From NCBI GenBank assembly GCA_028532985.1, contig JANCIK010000007.1, positions 124,001 to 188,000 on the forward strand: DNA of 64,000 nucleotides, written 5' to 3'. A model generated the notes under the pieces. It worked only from the letters and a program-made list of their open reading frames with translations, did not search any database and was not told the DNA's origin. This stretch comes from Stropharia rugosoannulata. Lineage: Eukaryota; Basidiomycota; Agaricomycetes; Agaricales; Strophariaceae. Positions 23,921 to 34,282 of this stretch are shown piece after piece. Both the position numbers and the translations under genes were made by a program. Within the stretch, counting starts at the first letter, position 1; every line of letters starts with the position of its first letter.

Positions 23921-24155
23921 AACCTACCTATTGCGCTCAGCGGTAGAACAACCATCAAGTGGATACGGAAAACATCCATATGCCCACTGTATACAAGTAC
24001 TTTATATGCACGCATCCTGATGTTGGTCGTTGAAGGTCACATTTAACCTTAAATACTGGGGAAAATAATATTTTACTACATGCCGTGATGTATAAATAAT
24101 AAGCTACCGCAACGCATAGCCCCTCTACCTCTCGCTATGTCTCTGTCCTCGATGC

Positions 24156-27100
24156 TCATATAATATAACTTGACGGTGGGTTTACAAACCAATTCCATAC
24201 ATCGAAGGAGAAGCCACTACTTGTCCCAACTGGTTGAAGATCTTTAGTTGCGTCAACCGGGACGGCTAATACCTGAGCTACGTCGGGCGCTTTAATTGAC
24301 GCGACGGTGTTGCGATTTACCTCATCTAGTTGGTCTGTGGTCTTTTCCTCTGGGAGGATGACTTCGCTTGCATCGACTTTAGGCGCTTCCAGCGACGGTA
24401 CATTGATTCGGTCTGTGGTCTTTTCTTCTGGGGGAACGGCTTTGATCTCATCGACTTTAGGCGCTTCCAGTGACGCAATATTGACTCGGTCTGATTGAAA
24501 TACCCCAAGGGATGCAGGTTTGGTCTCGTCTGCTGGAGTCCCAGTAGGTACCTTGCTCGGGCCGGGAGTCCTTTTAACCGCCTTCGAAGCATCAGTTGGC
24601 TCAAGTAAAACATTCCATTGCGCTGGCATGAGCGAGAGGTCCCAAATCCCTATGGTGCGGTTTCTGCACAAGTATTCCCACGCGCGCCACACTTTGATGG
24701 GGCCGCGCGCGCGTCTCAAACTTGGAGGACATTCCTTGATTCACTGCATTCGGCATATATAGAATCTGAATAAAGGCTAGAGAGATCAAATCCAGTGTTT
24801 AGACCTATATTATCAGTAGAAACAACACAATGAATTATTGCTAATATCCTTTCAATGTACCAGAGTGAGACTACAATCTATTGAATTTTAAGAGACATAT
24901 ATATAGCTTGAATCCATGCTGTTATAAATACAAGTGATCTTAGCTGTTTTCATGTGATCATAATGACAAAATAGGGAGCAAAAACATTACTTATACGCAT
25001 TTACATCACATTGATGACGATACATTATGTTATTTTTAGTTAGAAGAAAGTGTACATGTACTGTAACCATGCTCAAAACAGTGTACTCTTGCTCTAAACA
25101 AAATATAAATGCCCAGGAAATAGTGAAGGAGAAATGTCCCCTCAGTTTGTGTCGCGCGCGTAGTCCCAACAAATGTGGCGCGCGCGTGAGCATATCGTGG
25201 GAATTTTAATACAAATACACTGATGAGATGTATCCTCCTGCCAGAAGTAGTGGGAATGCTCTATAAGCATGGAAGGTGTACCCCCCGGAGACCTCCATAC
25301 TTATTATATAGCAAAACTGGGAAAAAATCTATGCTTGGTGTTACGAAGGTAGTCCCAACGAGTGTCGCGCGCGCGTGGGAATACTTGTGCAGAAAACGCA
25401 CCATAAAATCCCAATCGTGTGGTCATCTGATCCTGAAATAACGCGCATTCCGTCTGGCGAGTATACAACCGACGACACTGGGGAGCTGTGTTTGGAATTT
25501 GCTGGCATCGCCTCGCGGTGTGTGGAAACATCCCAGATCCGTATGGTCTTATCCTCTGATCCAGATACCACATATTTCCCATTGGGAGAGAAAGCGACAG
25601 ACAAAACACGGCCTTTATGCCCTATGAGAGATCCATCGATTTGTTTGCAAGTCTGAGAATCCCAGAGTCGAACAGTTCTGTCATCGGAGCCCGAGACGAT
25701 CTTGCTTCCATCAGGGGAGAATGCGACGGACCGGACCCAATCGGTATGACCTGTCAGAGGTTCTCCAATATGCTTCTGCGTATCTGCTCTCCAAATGCGA
25801 ATTGTGTTGTCCTTTGACCCGGTCGCAATAATTGTCCCTCCGTCGGACGTCGGAACTGGGGAGACAGCAATGGAGAACACCTGCCTCGCGTGGGCTTTCC
25901 AAGACTGAGTCCAAGTTTGCGTTGTGGTGTTCCAAATCTGCACTTTGAAGCTTAATGTAGCCGTAACTATGCCTCCGTCGAAGCATGAAATTGCCGAAAT
26001 CGCTGTTTTATCCTCTTCGGATGGCACTTCTGACTGCAAATCACCCGTCTCTACATCCCAGATACGCAGTGCGCCCTCGCTCGTCCCAGACACGATATAT
26101 TTTCCATCAGCAGAGAATGCGACACAATTGGGCTTGTTTTCATGGTCAGAGTTGAAAGACATAATCTGCTTCACTTCGGCTGAGTTCCATAGTCGAATCA
26201 TGCCGTCTGTATAGGCCGAAACAACAAGATCCGAGTCCCTCTTCGGCGAAAACGTCACATATGAGACTTTGTCATTGTGCCCTCTGACAGCCTTCCACCA
26301 ACGTGACCACCGGATATCAGAAAGGCTTCATGAAAACGAGGAGTTCTAACTCACATGTATACTCAAAAAGAAACGAATGCACTCGACTCCGAAACACCTT
26401 GTTCTTACTTGTTCTAATGGTCTCAACCTTGTCCTTGATTTCTTCGAGATCGTACAACTGTGGATGGCCCTCTTTCAAAAGATTGGATACAATTAATATC
26501 ATTTTTATCATGTCTTCTTCGCTAAGCTTTTTTCTTCCTTCACCAGTAGACGTCAGGATTTGGATAACCTCATCGTATATAGCCTGCAACACGTCATCCC
26601 GCTCTGCATACACAGAATAGTCAGAAATATAGAAGCTTGAAGTGATAGATCTGGACAGACGTACTAGAAGACGCTATCTTTGTCAAGTTCTTCTTATCAT
26701 TCTCATTTTGAGGACAGCTTTTAACTAGAGCCCGAACAGACCTGTCGGCATCGACGACTTTCCAGGTGTGCATTTTCGTCAACATATTCTCCCAGGATCC
26801 ATCGCAGCAGAGTGGTGGCAGTGCCTTTGGGGTGTAAGCCTTTAGATTTCTGAGATTTACGGATTCGTGGATTTTTTGACCGTCGTGAACCTTGCGTCCA
26901 CCTCCCATATGCGGCCTACGAAATTTGTCAGATTATATGCATTAGAAGGAACGTACATGAAATTATACCTTCGCGTTGCCTTTTCGGCTGCTCCCTCCCT
27001 TGAAAATGTCAATCTTTTCACTGGGAGTACCTCAAGGATCCACCACAGCCCCGATAAAGACTCTCGGATCTCCACTCCTAAAGACGCTTTAAAAGTGTCC

Positions 27101-28812
27101 ATTCCTGGATTTTCTTTACTGGTGCCCGCTCTTAAGGTCTGTTTTGCGTTCACTCCCGACGTGATTTTGGGTACCGCTGCCGAAGCCTTTGGTTCGGGGT
27201 CTACAGCTAATGTAGCATCCACTCCTTGTGCCCTTTTAGCGTCCGCTCCTAGGTTCTGGATAGCGTCCACTTCAACCAGAGCTTTCTTGGTGTCAGAATC
27301 TGGAGACCCGTTGGTATCCACTGCTGCTTCATCATCCGGGTTGTCGTTTAGGCCAGATCTCAGTGTCCATCTTTGAGTACGAAGGCCTACGCTGAGCGCC
27401 TCGTATACCATCCATCTAAGCGGCGGTCTCCCGTTATCCAACCTCGTGTCGATTTTATTTCCTCTGCCGCTGCAAGTGAATCAGCACAGCGCGTTATGGA
27501 GCGATCATCATACTCACATATCTGAATGTGTCCCTGAGAACCATACCTCAAGTGACTGTGGAATCAGATTTGGGTTGTTTGACGTTTCTCTAGGTGACGG
27601 TACTGTGCTGGTTGGTTCATTCACTGACTCAGTTGCCTGTCCTCCATATACGTATTCCGGCAGGAACTTAACGCGGCGCTCGTCGAGCGCTAAGGCGTGA
27701 CGGAAGTAACACACGTGTTTCATTCCTTCCACCGTTCGTGGGAGCATCTTATTTCCCCGCACGATGCCAATTGATGACACCGTATCCCTGCAAAATGGTG
27801 GAATTAATAAGTGCGGTATCTGAATTGTATAGCCGGACGTACCACACACCCACAAAATGTACCCGTACATTTTTCTGCGAAAACGTATTTTTGAAGTGCT
27901 CTACCATGGTCAAATCACTTTGCCTACTCAGTTCAGGCTTTCTGTGGGCGCGGAGAAAGACTTTAAAACGCTTCGACAAGTGTGATTTACTTCCGGAGAC
28001 TGAACGGTGCTGGATTGCGATAGAGCTCGTACGCACTTATATCTTGGTCAGGTACATAGTTGACTGTATCTATCGGACTTACAAAGCGATTTGCATGTCG
28101 TTTCCTTTGTAAAAAAGGCCGACCTATATATAGAATGGCAGAGTTACTAAACCAGAAGGATAGGTCGTCATGCTTGAACGTACCTTGTCGATCATTGCTG
28201 CCAATACTCTGACTTGAAATGCCCCTCGAGAGAATCCTGGTGTAAAAGAGAAGCTTAGACAGATGGTTACTGTAATACAGTTGGAGGGCCACTTACCAAA
28301 GAGAAAAATTCGGTCGCCTTCTTCATAGTTATCGGAGAGCCAACCGTATGCACCGAGAATTGTCTGCTCGAACCGGCTAATATTTAAGGTAGCATGTAAG
28401 TAATGTATAGCGCATCTTATTCTGAACAAATCAGCTTACGTTGCAAACGCCAGCTCGATAACGCTGTCGATTTTCTGGTATAGGCGTTCCCACGGTGATT
28501 TGTTGGATGCACTAGCATAAGTGCCAATTCCACTGTTGTACCACGTCAGCTGCTGTGATTCTAAACCCTTCAATATCATGTTGTAGATGTCGATCACATT
28601 TGTATTCTTTTACAAAGTCGAACAAACCATTGATTAATATCAGTTAACAATATCGAAGAATGTCGACTGACCTTCTTGCCGAACTTATTGGAAGTACCGT
28701 CAATGCAAACGCAAAGGTTTCGGCCTTTCTTAGGATTGGTATCGTGGCAGCATGATCCGTGCCAAAACGCGCTGTCAAATGGGTAGTGGATGTTCTTCGA
28801 CTTGGCAGTCAT
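24156..28812 (-). CDS. DUF2235 (Tle1-like hydrolase)-WD40 fusion, interrupted by an inserted element
   Basis: Exons 28812-28672, 28606-28440, 28376-28297, 28236-28184, 28123-28083, 28035-27991, 27941-27843, 27787-27518, 27469-26969 and 26915-26665 chain in phase. One from 26603 to about 26345 follows; its 3' boundary is uncertain. The WD40 exon then runs to 25413 and resumes at 24643. The N-terminal half has the DUF2235 hallmarks GRNLCVCIDGTSNKFG, the nucleophile motif GFSRGAF, VWDTVSSIGI, and GTHSD before DNGRPPLRW; these fit the Ser-Asp-His set of Tle1-type alpha/beta hydrolases. Seven WD40 repeats follow, enough for one propeller. A 755 bp element at 24651-25405 splits blade 7 between TIGI and WD, so a read-through protein ends early. 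The tail beyond (to 24156) has two copies of a SLEAPKVD-EEKTTD repeat. Lipid hydrolysis is inferred from family only. Confidence 0.85.
24333..24480 (-). repeat. In-frame duplication in the tail of the DUF2235-WD40 gene
   Basis: Two direct copies encode SLEAPKVD followed by an acidic stretch and PEEKTTD, spaced about 24-26 residues apart. A third, weaker copy (SIKAPDVAQV) follows. It is a coding minisatellite at the C-terminus. Confidence 0.65.
24644..25412. mobile_element. Non-autonomous inverted-repeat element with 7-bp target duplication
   Basis: The element spans 24651-25405 (755 bp). Its ends read TATGGTGCG and CGCACCATA, and the inverted repeats continue about 36 bases with one mismatch (24651-24686 against 25370-25405), including a CG-rich run of alternating CGCGCG. 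It is flanked by AAATCCC at 24644-24650 and 25406-25412. Removing the element and one AAATCCC joins GGG-ATT-TGG-GAC in frame, restoring TIGIWDLS of the WD40 blade. A further inverted copy of the subterminal CG-rich block lies inside at 25127-25192. No transposase frame is present. A 7-bp duplication does not point to one superfamily. Confidence 0.88.
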
Positions 28813-30591
28813 AGAGGCGTGTTCTGGGTTAAATCTGTAGCATAACTACTGAAAGTAGCAACTCATTAAGTAGTGTGCCTCGAATATTATTGTGCAGTGT
28901 GCATGTGAGGGCATGTGTTAGGCATGTGGCTACACATCGTAATACCCCCCGTGAAGCGCTGACCTACCAATCTCAATACCCCGTTAGTTATTTTGAGAAC
29001 GGTCACTGTGGAAAAAGTCTCAGAAAATTACTATTCGGAACAACAATCATTCTATCTTTGCCACTCTCCTAGAAATGTGAATATGAAACTTCTTATGAGC
29101 AGCAGCCTAGAGTCATATTTAAGAACGTTCCTTCAGGTGAACTGCTCCACTTTTACGCTTCGGTTACAATTGCCTGGCAAATCAAAGAGCGACTCTGTCG
29201 CGAATTAAAGAAGTCAGTACCGCTTTGACCATTGCAATTGGAAAATTGGACCACAACGGGACAGTACATTTATCCAACACGTAGTGAAACAGTAATTTCT
29301 TGGGATGCCTGTCTCGCTTCAACCATACACAATAGTCGCTGATCACCCGCACTCTAGTGTTTGAATGATCGTGCACGGAAGAAAAATCAGCAACTCAACT
29401 TTTAGCCAGCCTGTTGTCGCTGAGACGTCGTGGTTTAATAGTTCTCCAGTTATTCGGCTGAAGATCGATGGGAATCGAAGGTGTGAGTTGATATAAACGT
29501 TTCGATCAACGGCTCGTTTTAGATCGGTCCCGGGTATATTTAGTTGTGTTACGTTGTTTCAGACGTATCACCTCTAAGTATACTTACATGATATGGCTCT
29601 TCCACCCGCAAATGATCATTGGCATGAATGTTAAACGTGGTAAAAAAGAAGTGTGTCCATTGATACAAGTTGTCGTACTTGACAATACATTTCGGGACGT
29701 CCTATGCACCCTGTGAGCCTGTGCGCACTAGCGGTAAATGGCAGAGAGAGTTTTAGTTTGCCGAACAGTGTTTGAACTTTGCTGCACGGAGTAATGGCCA
29801 CGAACAAGCCTCCAATATGCCGGTATATTAATCCTCGAAGATCATGTTCAAAGTTATCTACGCCGCCCGGCTGTAACCTGGCGGATAAAGGCAACCACCG
29901 GGGTGTATAGATTTGGTATGTTTTAATTGTCACACAAGTCCACCGAGATATGTTATTATAATGCTTAAATTATGCTTACACGTATTCCATACGTCAATGT
30001 CAACTTGACTGAGTGTACAACCCCTCCATGTTTTATGCAATGCTTTCCTATTTCCTCTTGAATTCGTACCTATAAATTGAGAAATTTCCATGTCGCTAGT
30101 GGGTCTAAGAATTTCTTAAGCTCGCGGATAATTACAACCAGCAGGGTATTAATGTTTACGGTTTCAATAATGATATTGCCGTAAACTATCCAATTCTCCA
30201 GCTGCGAACGCAATATTCCTTTGGATTCTTCGGCGTCCACGCCGAGTCTGGCTAGCACCTTATTATAGTCTGGCCAACGCAGTGTCAACTCCACCGTCAT
30301 CTGTAACATGTCGAACTTCCTCCATGCTAACAGGCCCCGTACAGTTGCGCAAAAACTCAATGAAGAGACTGCCTTGACTTCAAAAAGGGCCTAGACTTAT
30401 GAATGTTATCCCAGACGTACATTGCAGAAACGAGGTGATGGTGGTCGGGAAGGTCGGCCGTGCAACGTATGCGAGAGATTCTATATTCTGGGCGACAATG
30501 GTTTTAGCCAGTGATATGCCAGGGCTACTATACTCTTCCTGAACATCAAGCAGTTGTAGGGGCACGGGAAAATGTGCTTGTCTGTGCTGGT

Positions 30592-30673
30592 TTGTGCTGG
30601 TTGTGCGGGTTGTCTTGGCAGTGTGCTGGTCGTTGTGCTGGTTGTGCTGGTTGTCTTGGCAGTGTGCTGGTCG
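30592..30673. repeat. Tandem duplication of a 41-bp unit
   Basis: Units 30592-30632 and 30633-30673 differ at one base. Each is built from GTGCTGG and GTGCGGG words, the reverse complements of the CCAGCAC and CCCGCAC words of the arrays further right. Confidence 0.75.
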
Positions 30674-31289
30674 CGCGTGCGGGTTGTGGGAGATATGTGT
30701 CACAGGTTGGTCACAAGTAAGTTACGGACTCGCTCATTCACCTCACAGCTCTTCTGTATGGGATCAGTATTACTCTGAAATGTATATACAGTACCTTATA
30801 TATAGCAGCATGAATAATATATGATTTATTAGAGAACCCCTGTTATCGTTAACTCAAATTCTGCCCTATAATCAAGTTTGTAGGACCGTGTGACTTTTGC
30901 TTATTATTGTAAACACTAGTTGTACGAGCACCCAACTTTATAAACTGTACAGACAACATATCTGTCATGACCAGATATATACTTGTAAGTCTTATAAATA
31001 ACTATAAAAGGTATATAATAAACAAAGATGAGCAAAAGTGACGTGAATGAGGCTTAAACAATGCCTCAATAATCCAGGCATCAAATAAAAACACGTCGCC
31101 AATAGAGACAACATGCACGTCTGGCGTCAATTTCTAGACTGGGCAGTATCTGTGAGCCAGAGATAAACAGTCTTTGAAGTTCCATGTGTGTGTTTGTAGT
31201 ACGATGTACTTGATCATGTCACGCTTACCCGCACGACCCGTACATGGCAAGCACATATTGACTTGGCGCCCAGCACATACCCGCACAAA

Positions 31290-31460
31290 ACAAGCACAGG
31301 CAAGCACGCACCCGCACATGACAAGCACACACCCGCACATCGCAAGCACATACCAGCACAAGACAAGCACATACCAGCACAAGACAAGCACATACCAGCA
31401 CATGACAAGCACACACCAGCACATGACAAGCACGCACCCGCACGCAACCCGTACACGCTT
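31290..31460 (+). repeat. 21-bp tandem array A (AAGCAC / CCCGCAC words)
   Basis: AAGCAC recurs at 31302, 31323, 31344, 31365, 31386, 31407 and 31428, exactly 21 bases apart. Each is followed by ACCAGCACA or ACCCGCACA. The period equals two turns of B-DNA and also seven codons, which explains the long spurious frames here. The array ends about 330 bases before the ATG at 31788. Confidence 0.85.
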
Positions 31461-31787
31461 GTACATAACCCGCACACAGCGCGCGTACATACAGCTGCCA
31501 GCATGTAGCAAGCACATTGACCGCACACGCACGTACTTGAAATGTTTATACAAGTACATTCTTCGTAGTTTCTATGCAAATCAAGCGCCAATATCGCACA
31601 CATATCCAACACTTATCTCGTGCATGCCTTGATTTCAAATTCATTTGTGTCTATCTTGTGCCTAGACTTTTGTAGTACTCCTGAGTCTTACGACGGCTTG
31701 AGAGTTCTTATCCGATTTTATCGATAAACTCTCGTTCACTTACGCTTACTTTGGTTCTGAAAACTATTGTCCATCTACGCAGTAATC

Positions 31788-32845
31788 ATGGTGCTTGTAC
31801 GAAAATATTCTTCTGAATAATACATATGGTTTGATAACTTGTACTATTAGGGATTTGTGCGCCATATTTTGAAGTATTTCGCCGTCAGCGAGGATGGTAA
31901 AGATCCGGATGCTTTTCAAAGCAACACAGGAAGACTGTTAATGTACGACGAAGCCGGTGAGTCTTTCTAGTAATATGTTCTACTCTGCCATACTTAGCTA
32001 GTACAGGAACATTTATTGGTTATGCACAGCACCGACCAGGTGCCATGGTCGTCACTGACAAATCCAACAATATTCAACCTCAACCAGGTAGCGTAAAGCC
32101 ATGTATTCCACCATTTTATATCTGATTTGCATCCTTACCAATTCAGGGGGCGAAGTCTTGTATAGACGCACGTCTACTGGCAAATTTGTGGCTGTTCACT
32201 CGTTACAAGAAGTTGACAAGAAAGAGCCTCGCAAAAAAGAGCCGCTTATAAATGATGCCCGTCCTGCTGGTCTAGAGTCAGTTCCTAGTCTCTCTGATAT
32301 TTTTCCCGATGGCTGGGATGGCTGGCCGATGGGAGATTTCATCTGCTTTGTTACTCATGAGGAATACGAAGCTACGGGCGGTCTCAAGGTACACTGGGCT
32401 CATAAAACTCAAGGCGGCAAGAAATCTGGTCTGGACGATAACAGGCTACTCAAGCGTGCATGGGCCGTCCAGTACAATGAACTCCCATCATTCTATGCAT
32501 ATGTTGACGTCGACATGGAGTGTATCGATTGCCTTGAACAAGAAATGTTTGAGGTATCCGAGCGGGCGGGTGTAGCTGGTAATCACCAATGGGGTCTCGA
32601 TGCAGGTGACCATCAGTATTGGTATCCGTACGCTGAATGCTGGAACACTGGTGACCGTACTGGAGATGATGACGATGAACTTGAAGTAAGTTTCAGCATT
32701 GTGTGTGTTTCATTAGAGTCTAACATTGTGATATTAGGTTGGGCCGAAATATATCTCTAACCCGCCTCGACCTCAGCCCGAGGCTGTTCATGGACCTCGC
32801 CCGAAGCCAAGAATAAGACAAAAGAAAGAGCTGAACAGTAGTTAG
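31788..32845 (+). CDS. Protein of unknown function between the repeat arrays
   Basis: Exons 31788-31796 (nine bases, Met-Val-Leu), 31851-31956, 32007-32087, 32147-32685 and 32738-32845 sum to 843 bases, giving 280 residues. The introns are 54, 50, 59 and 52 bases with GT-AG ends. Features are a central GWDGWPMGDFICFVTHEEY stretch, an aromatic segment (HQYWYPYAECW) followed by acidic GDDDDELE, and a basic Pro-rich tail (PRPKPRIRQKKE). There is no signal peptide and no membrane helix. I recognise no domain. The tiny first exon is less certain than the rest. Confidence 0.7.
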
Positions 32846-33049
32846 TTTCTGTTCTTGGCTATGGCTATATATTCCATCATGTACTCTACGCATATGTGTT
32901 ACCCGTACGTTTCTTGCACACTGTAGATAGGAAAATATAAATGCATTATGGGTGTACAACGAAGCTACATGCACATGTATGCACAGAACAAGTACACTAT
33001 ACATGGCCAATAACGTATGAAGTATGAGTGTATAGAGCCCAAGAACCCG

Positions 33050-33360
33050 CACGGGCAAGCACATAGCCCGCACACGCAAGTACAAGCACACGTACGCGCA
33101 AGCAAAAGAACCCGCACATGCAAGCACATAGCCCGCACGCGCAAGCACATAACCCGCACACGCAAGCACAAGAACCCGCATGCACAAGCACAAGAACCTG
33201 CACATGCAAGCACACAAACCCGCACATGCAAGCACAAGAACCCGCACACGCAAGTACATAACCCGCACACACAAGCACACCTACAAGTACATAACCCGCA
33301 CGCTCAAGTACGCGCAAGCACAAAACCCGCACTACCCAGCATACACGCACATATAACCCG
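33050..33360 (+). repeat. 21-22 bp tandem array B (AAGCAC / CCCGCAC words)
   Basis: AAGCAC or a close variant occurs at 33057, 33078, 33100, 33122, 33143, 33164, 33186, 33208, 33230, 33252 and 33273, spaced 21 or 22 bases. CCCGCAC words sit between them. The orientation is the same as array A. It begins about 200 bases after the stop codon of the unknown gene. Confidence 0.85.
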
Positions 33361-33679
33361 CGCTCAGCCCGCACATGCACGCACACGTAGACAGATGAGC
33401 CACATACTACTGATAACCGTCCCTGCTGCAGTGTGTGACTTGTATCAATATCCCGGCACATAAGTTCCCGGCACATTTCCCTACATATAGATGTACACTT
33501 TACTTGTATGCATATCAAGAACACATAACACATTAATCATAACCTATCAAAAACATCACTTTGTGGCAGGGTGCATTGCGTATGTCTAGTGTTCCCTCAT
33601 CAATCGCAATTGGCTCACATGAGAATACACAGCCTGTAGATGTAATGACACTCCCGGCGCATGAAATCCTACAATCGGT

Positions 33680-33890
33680 GCATGACCCGCACAAGTCAGC
33701 TTACAACCCGCATGCGACCAGCACATACCCGCACAAGTTCTTGATCAGCCCGCACGCAACCCGCACAAAGGCGCGTGCGCGTCTCGCTTAACAAGCACAT
33801 TTCTCGCTTAACAAGCACATTGGCATGTGCGAGGCTCGCTTAACCAGCACAAACAAGCACAACCCGCACATAACCCGCATTTTTCCCTAG
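33680..33890 (+). repeat. Third cluster of CCCGCAC / AAGCAC words with a 20-bp perfect duplication
   Basis: Irregular CCCGCAC and AAGCAC words continue here. TCTCGCTTAACAAGCACATT occurs twice in direct tandem (33782-33801, 33802-33821). The cluster ends in CCCGCATTTTTCCCTAGGCC, and a close copy of that end recurs at about 35408-35436. Confidence 0.7.
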
Positions 33891-33934
33891 GCCCCAGTTG
33901 TAGAGACCGCATTTCAATGTTTATTACTCCTGAT

Positions 33935-34282
33935 TCAGTTGGTTCGCTGTAAGAAGGTGCTGGTGCGAGATGCTAGCCACTTCCGCGCCCATACGATATG
34001 CGAGCGAGATATGCAGACATTGCACTCAAGGTGCATGAGATTTGACCAGGGTGCGCAGGACCTAACAGCGATCATATCCTGAAAATCAGAATTTTCATTT
34101 TGTTTGAGTCTAGCGGGAAAGCAAGAAGACGCGTTTCCGTGCGGAAGCCAAAATTTATCAATAGCCAATGAGCATAGTTCAAGTACATCATCCGGAGTAA
34201 GCGTCTTGAGTAGTTCGACTACCCTGTCGAGTCTGCCACCAAACGATGTAACAATATCGCGCCAACGAAAATGATTATCCAT
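33935..34282 (-). CDS. Small unknown protein, single exon
   Basis: An uninterrupted 115-residue frame starts MDNHFRWRDIVTSFGG and has a helical, F-box-like flavour in its first half (LLKTLTPDDVLELCSLAIDKFW), but no definite domain. No introns are needed. It is surrounded by repeats, so chance is possible. Confidence 0.3.
   Translation of the reverse strand: MDNHFRWRDIVTSFGGRLDRVVELLKTLTPDDVLELCSLAIDKFWLPHGNASSCFPARLKQNENSDFQDMIAVRSCAPWSNLMHLECNVCISRSHIVWARKWLASRTSTFLQRTN

Larger units (their letters stand above)
28813..31787. other. Stretch without a confident gene
   Basis: A minus-strand frame at 30360-30070 (96 residues, GVDAEESKGILRSQLENW) and another at 29933-29631 (LRGLIYRHIGGLFVAITP) look more protein-like than background. 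I could not join them with convincing splice sites and recognise no domain. The right part holds a 41-bp tandem duplication and the first 21-bp repeat array. Confidence 0.35.

Noticed and set aside
31134..31632. Long frames rich in Cys/Val or Thr/His/Gln repeats on both strands
   Set aside because: The 21-bp period keeps all frames open by chance. They have no start context, splice sites or flanking coding signal.
31290..33360. Possible CRISPR array
   Set aside because: There are no unique spacers between repeats, the units are contiguous and degenerate, and the genome is eukaryotic.
32720..33533. Cys-rich minus-strand frames of 100-186 residues
   Set aside because: These are translations of array B (21-22 bp repeat), not genes.
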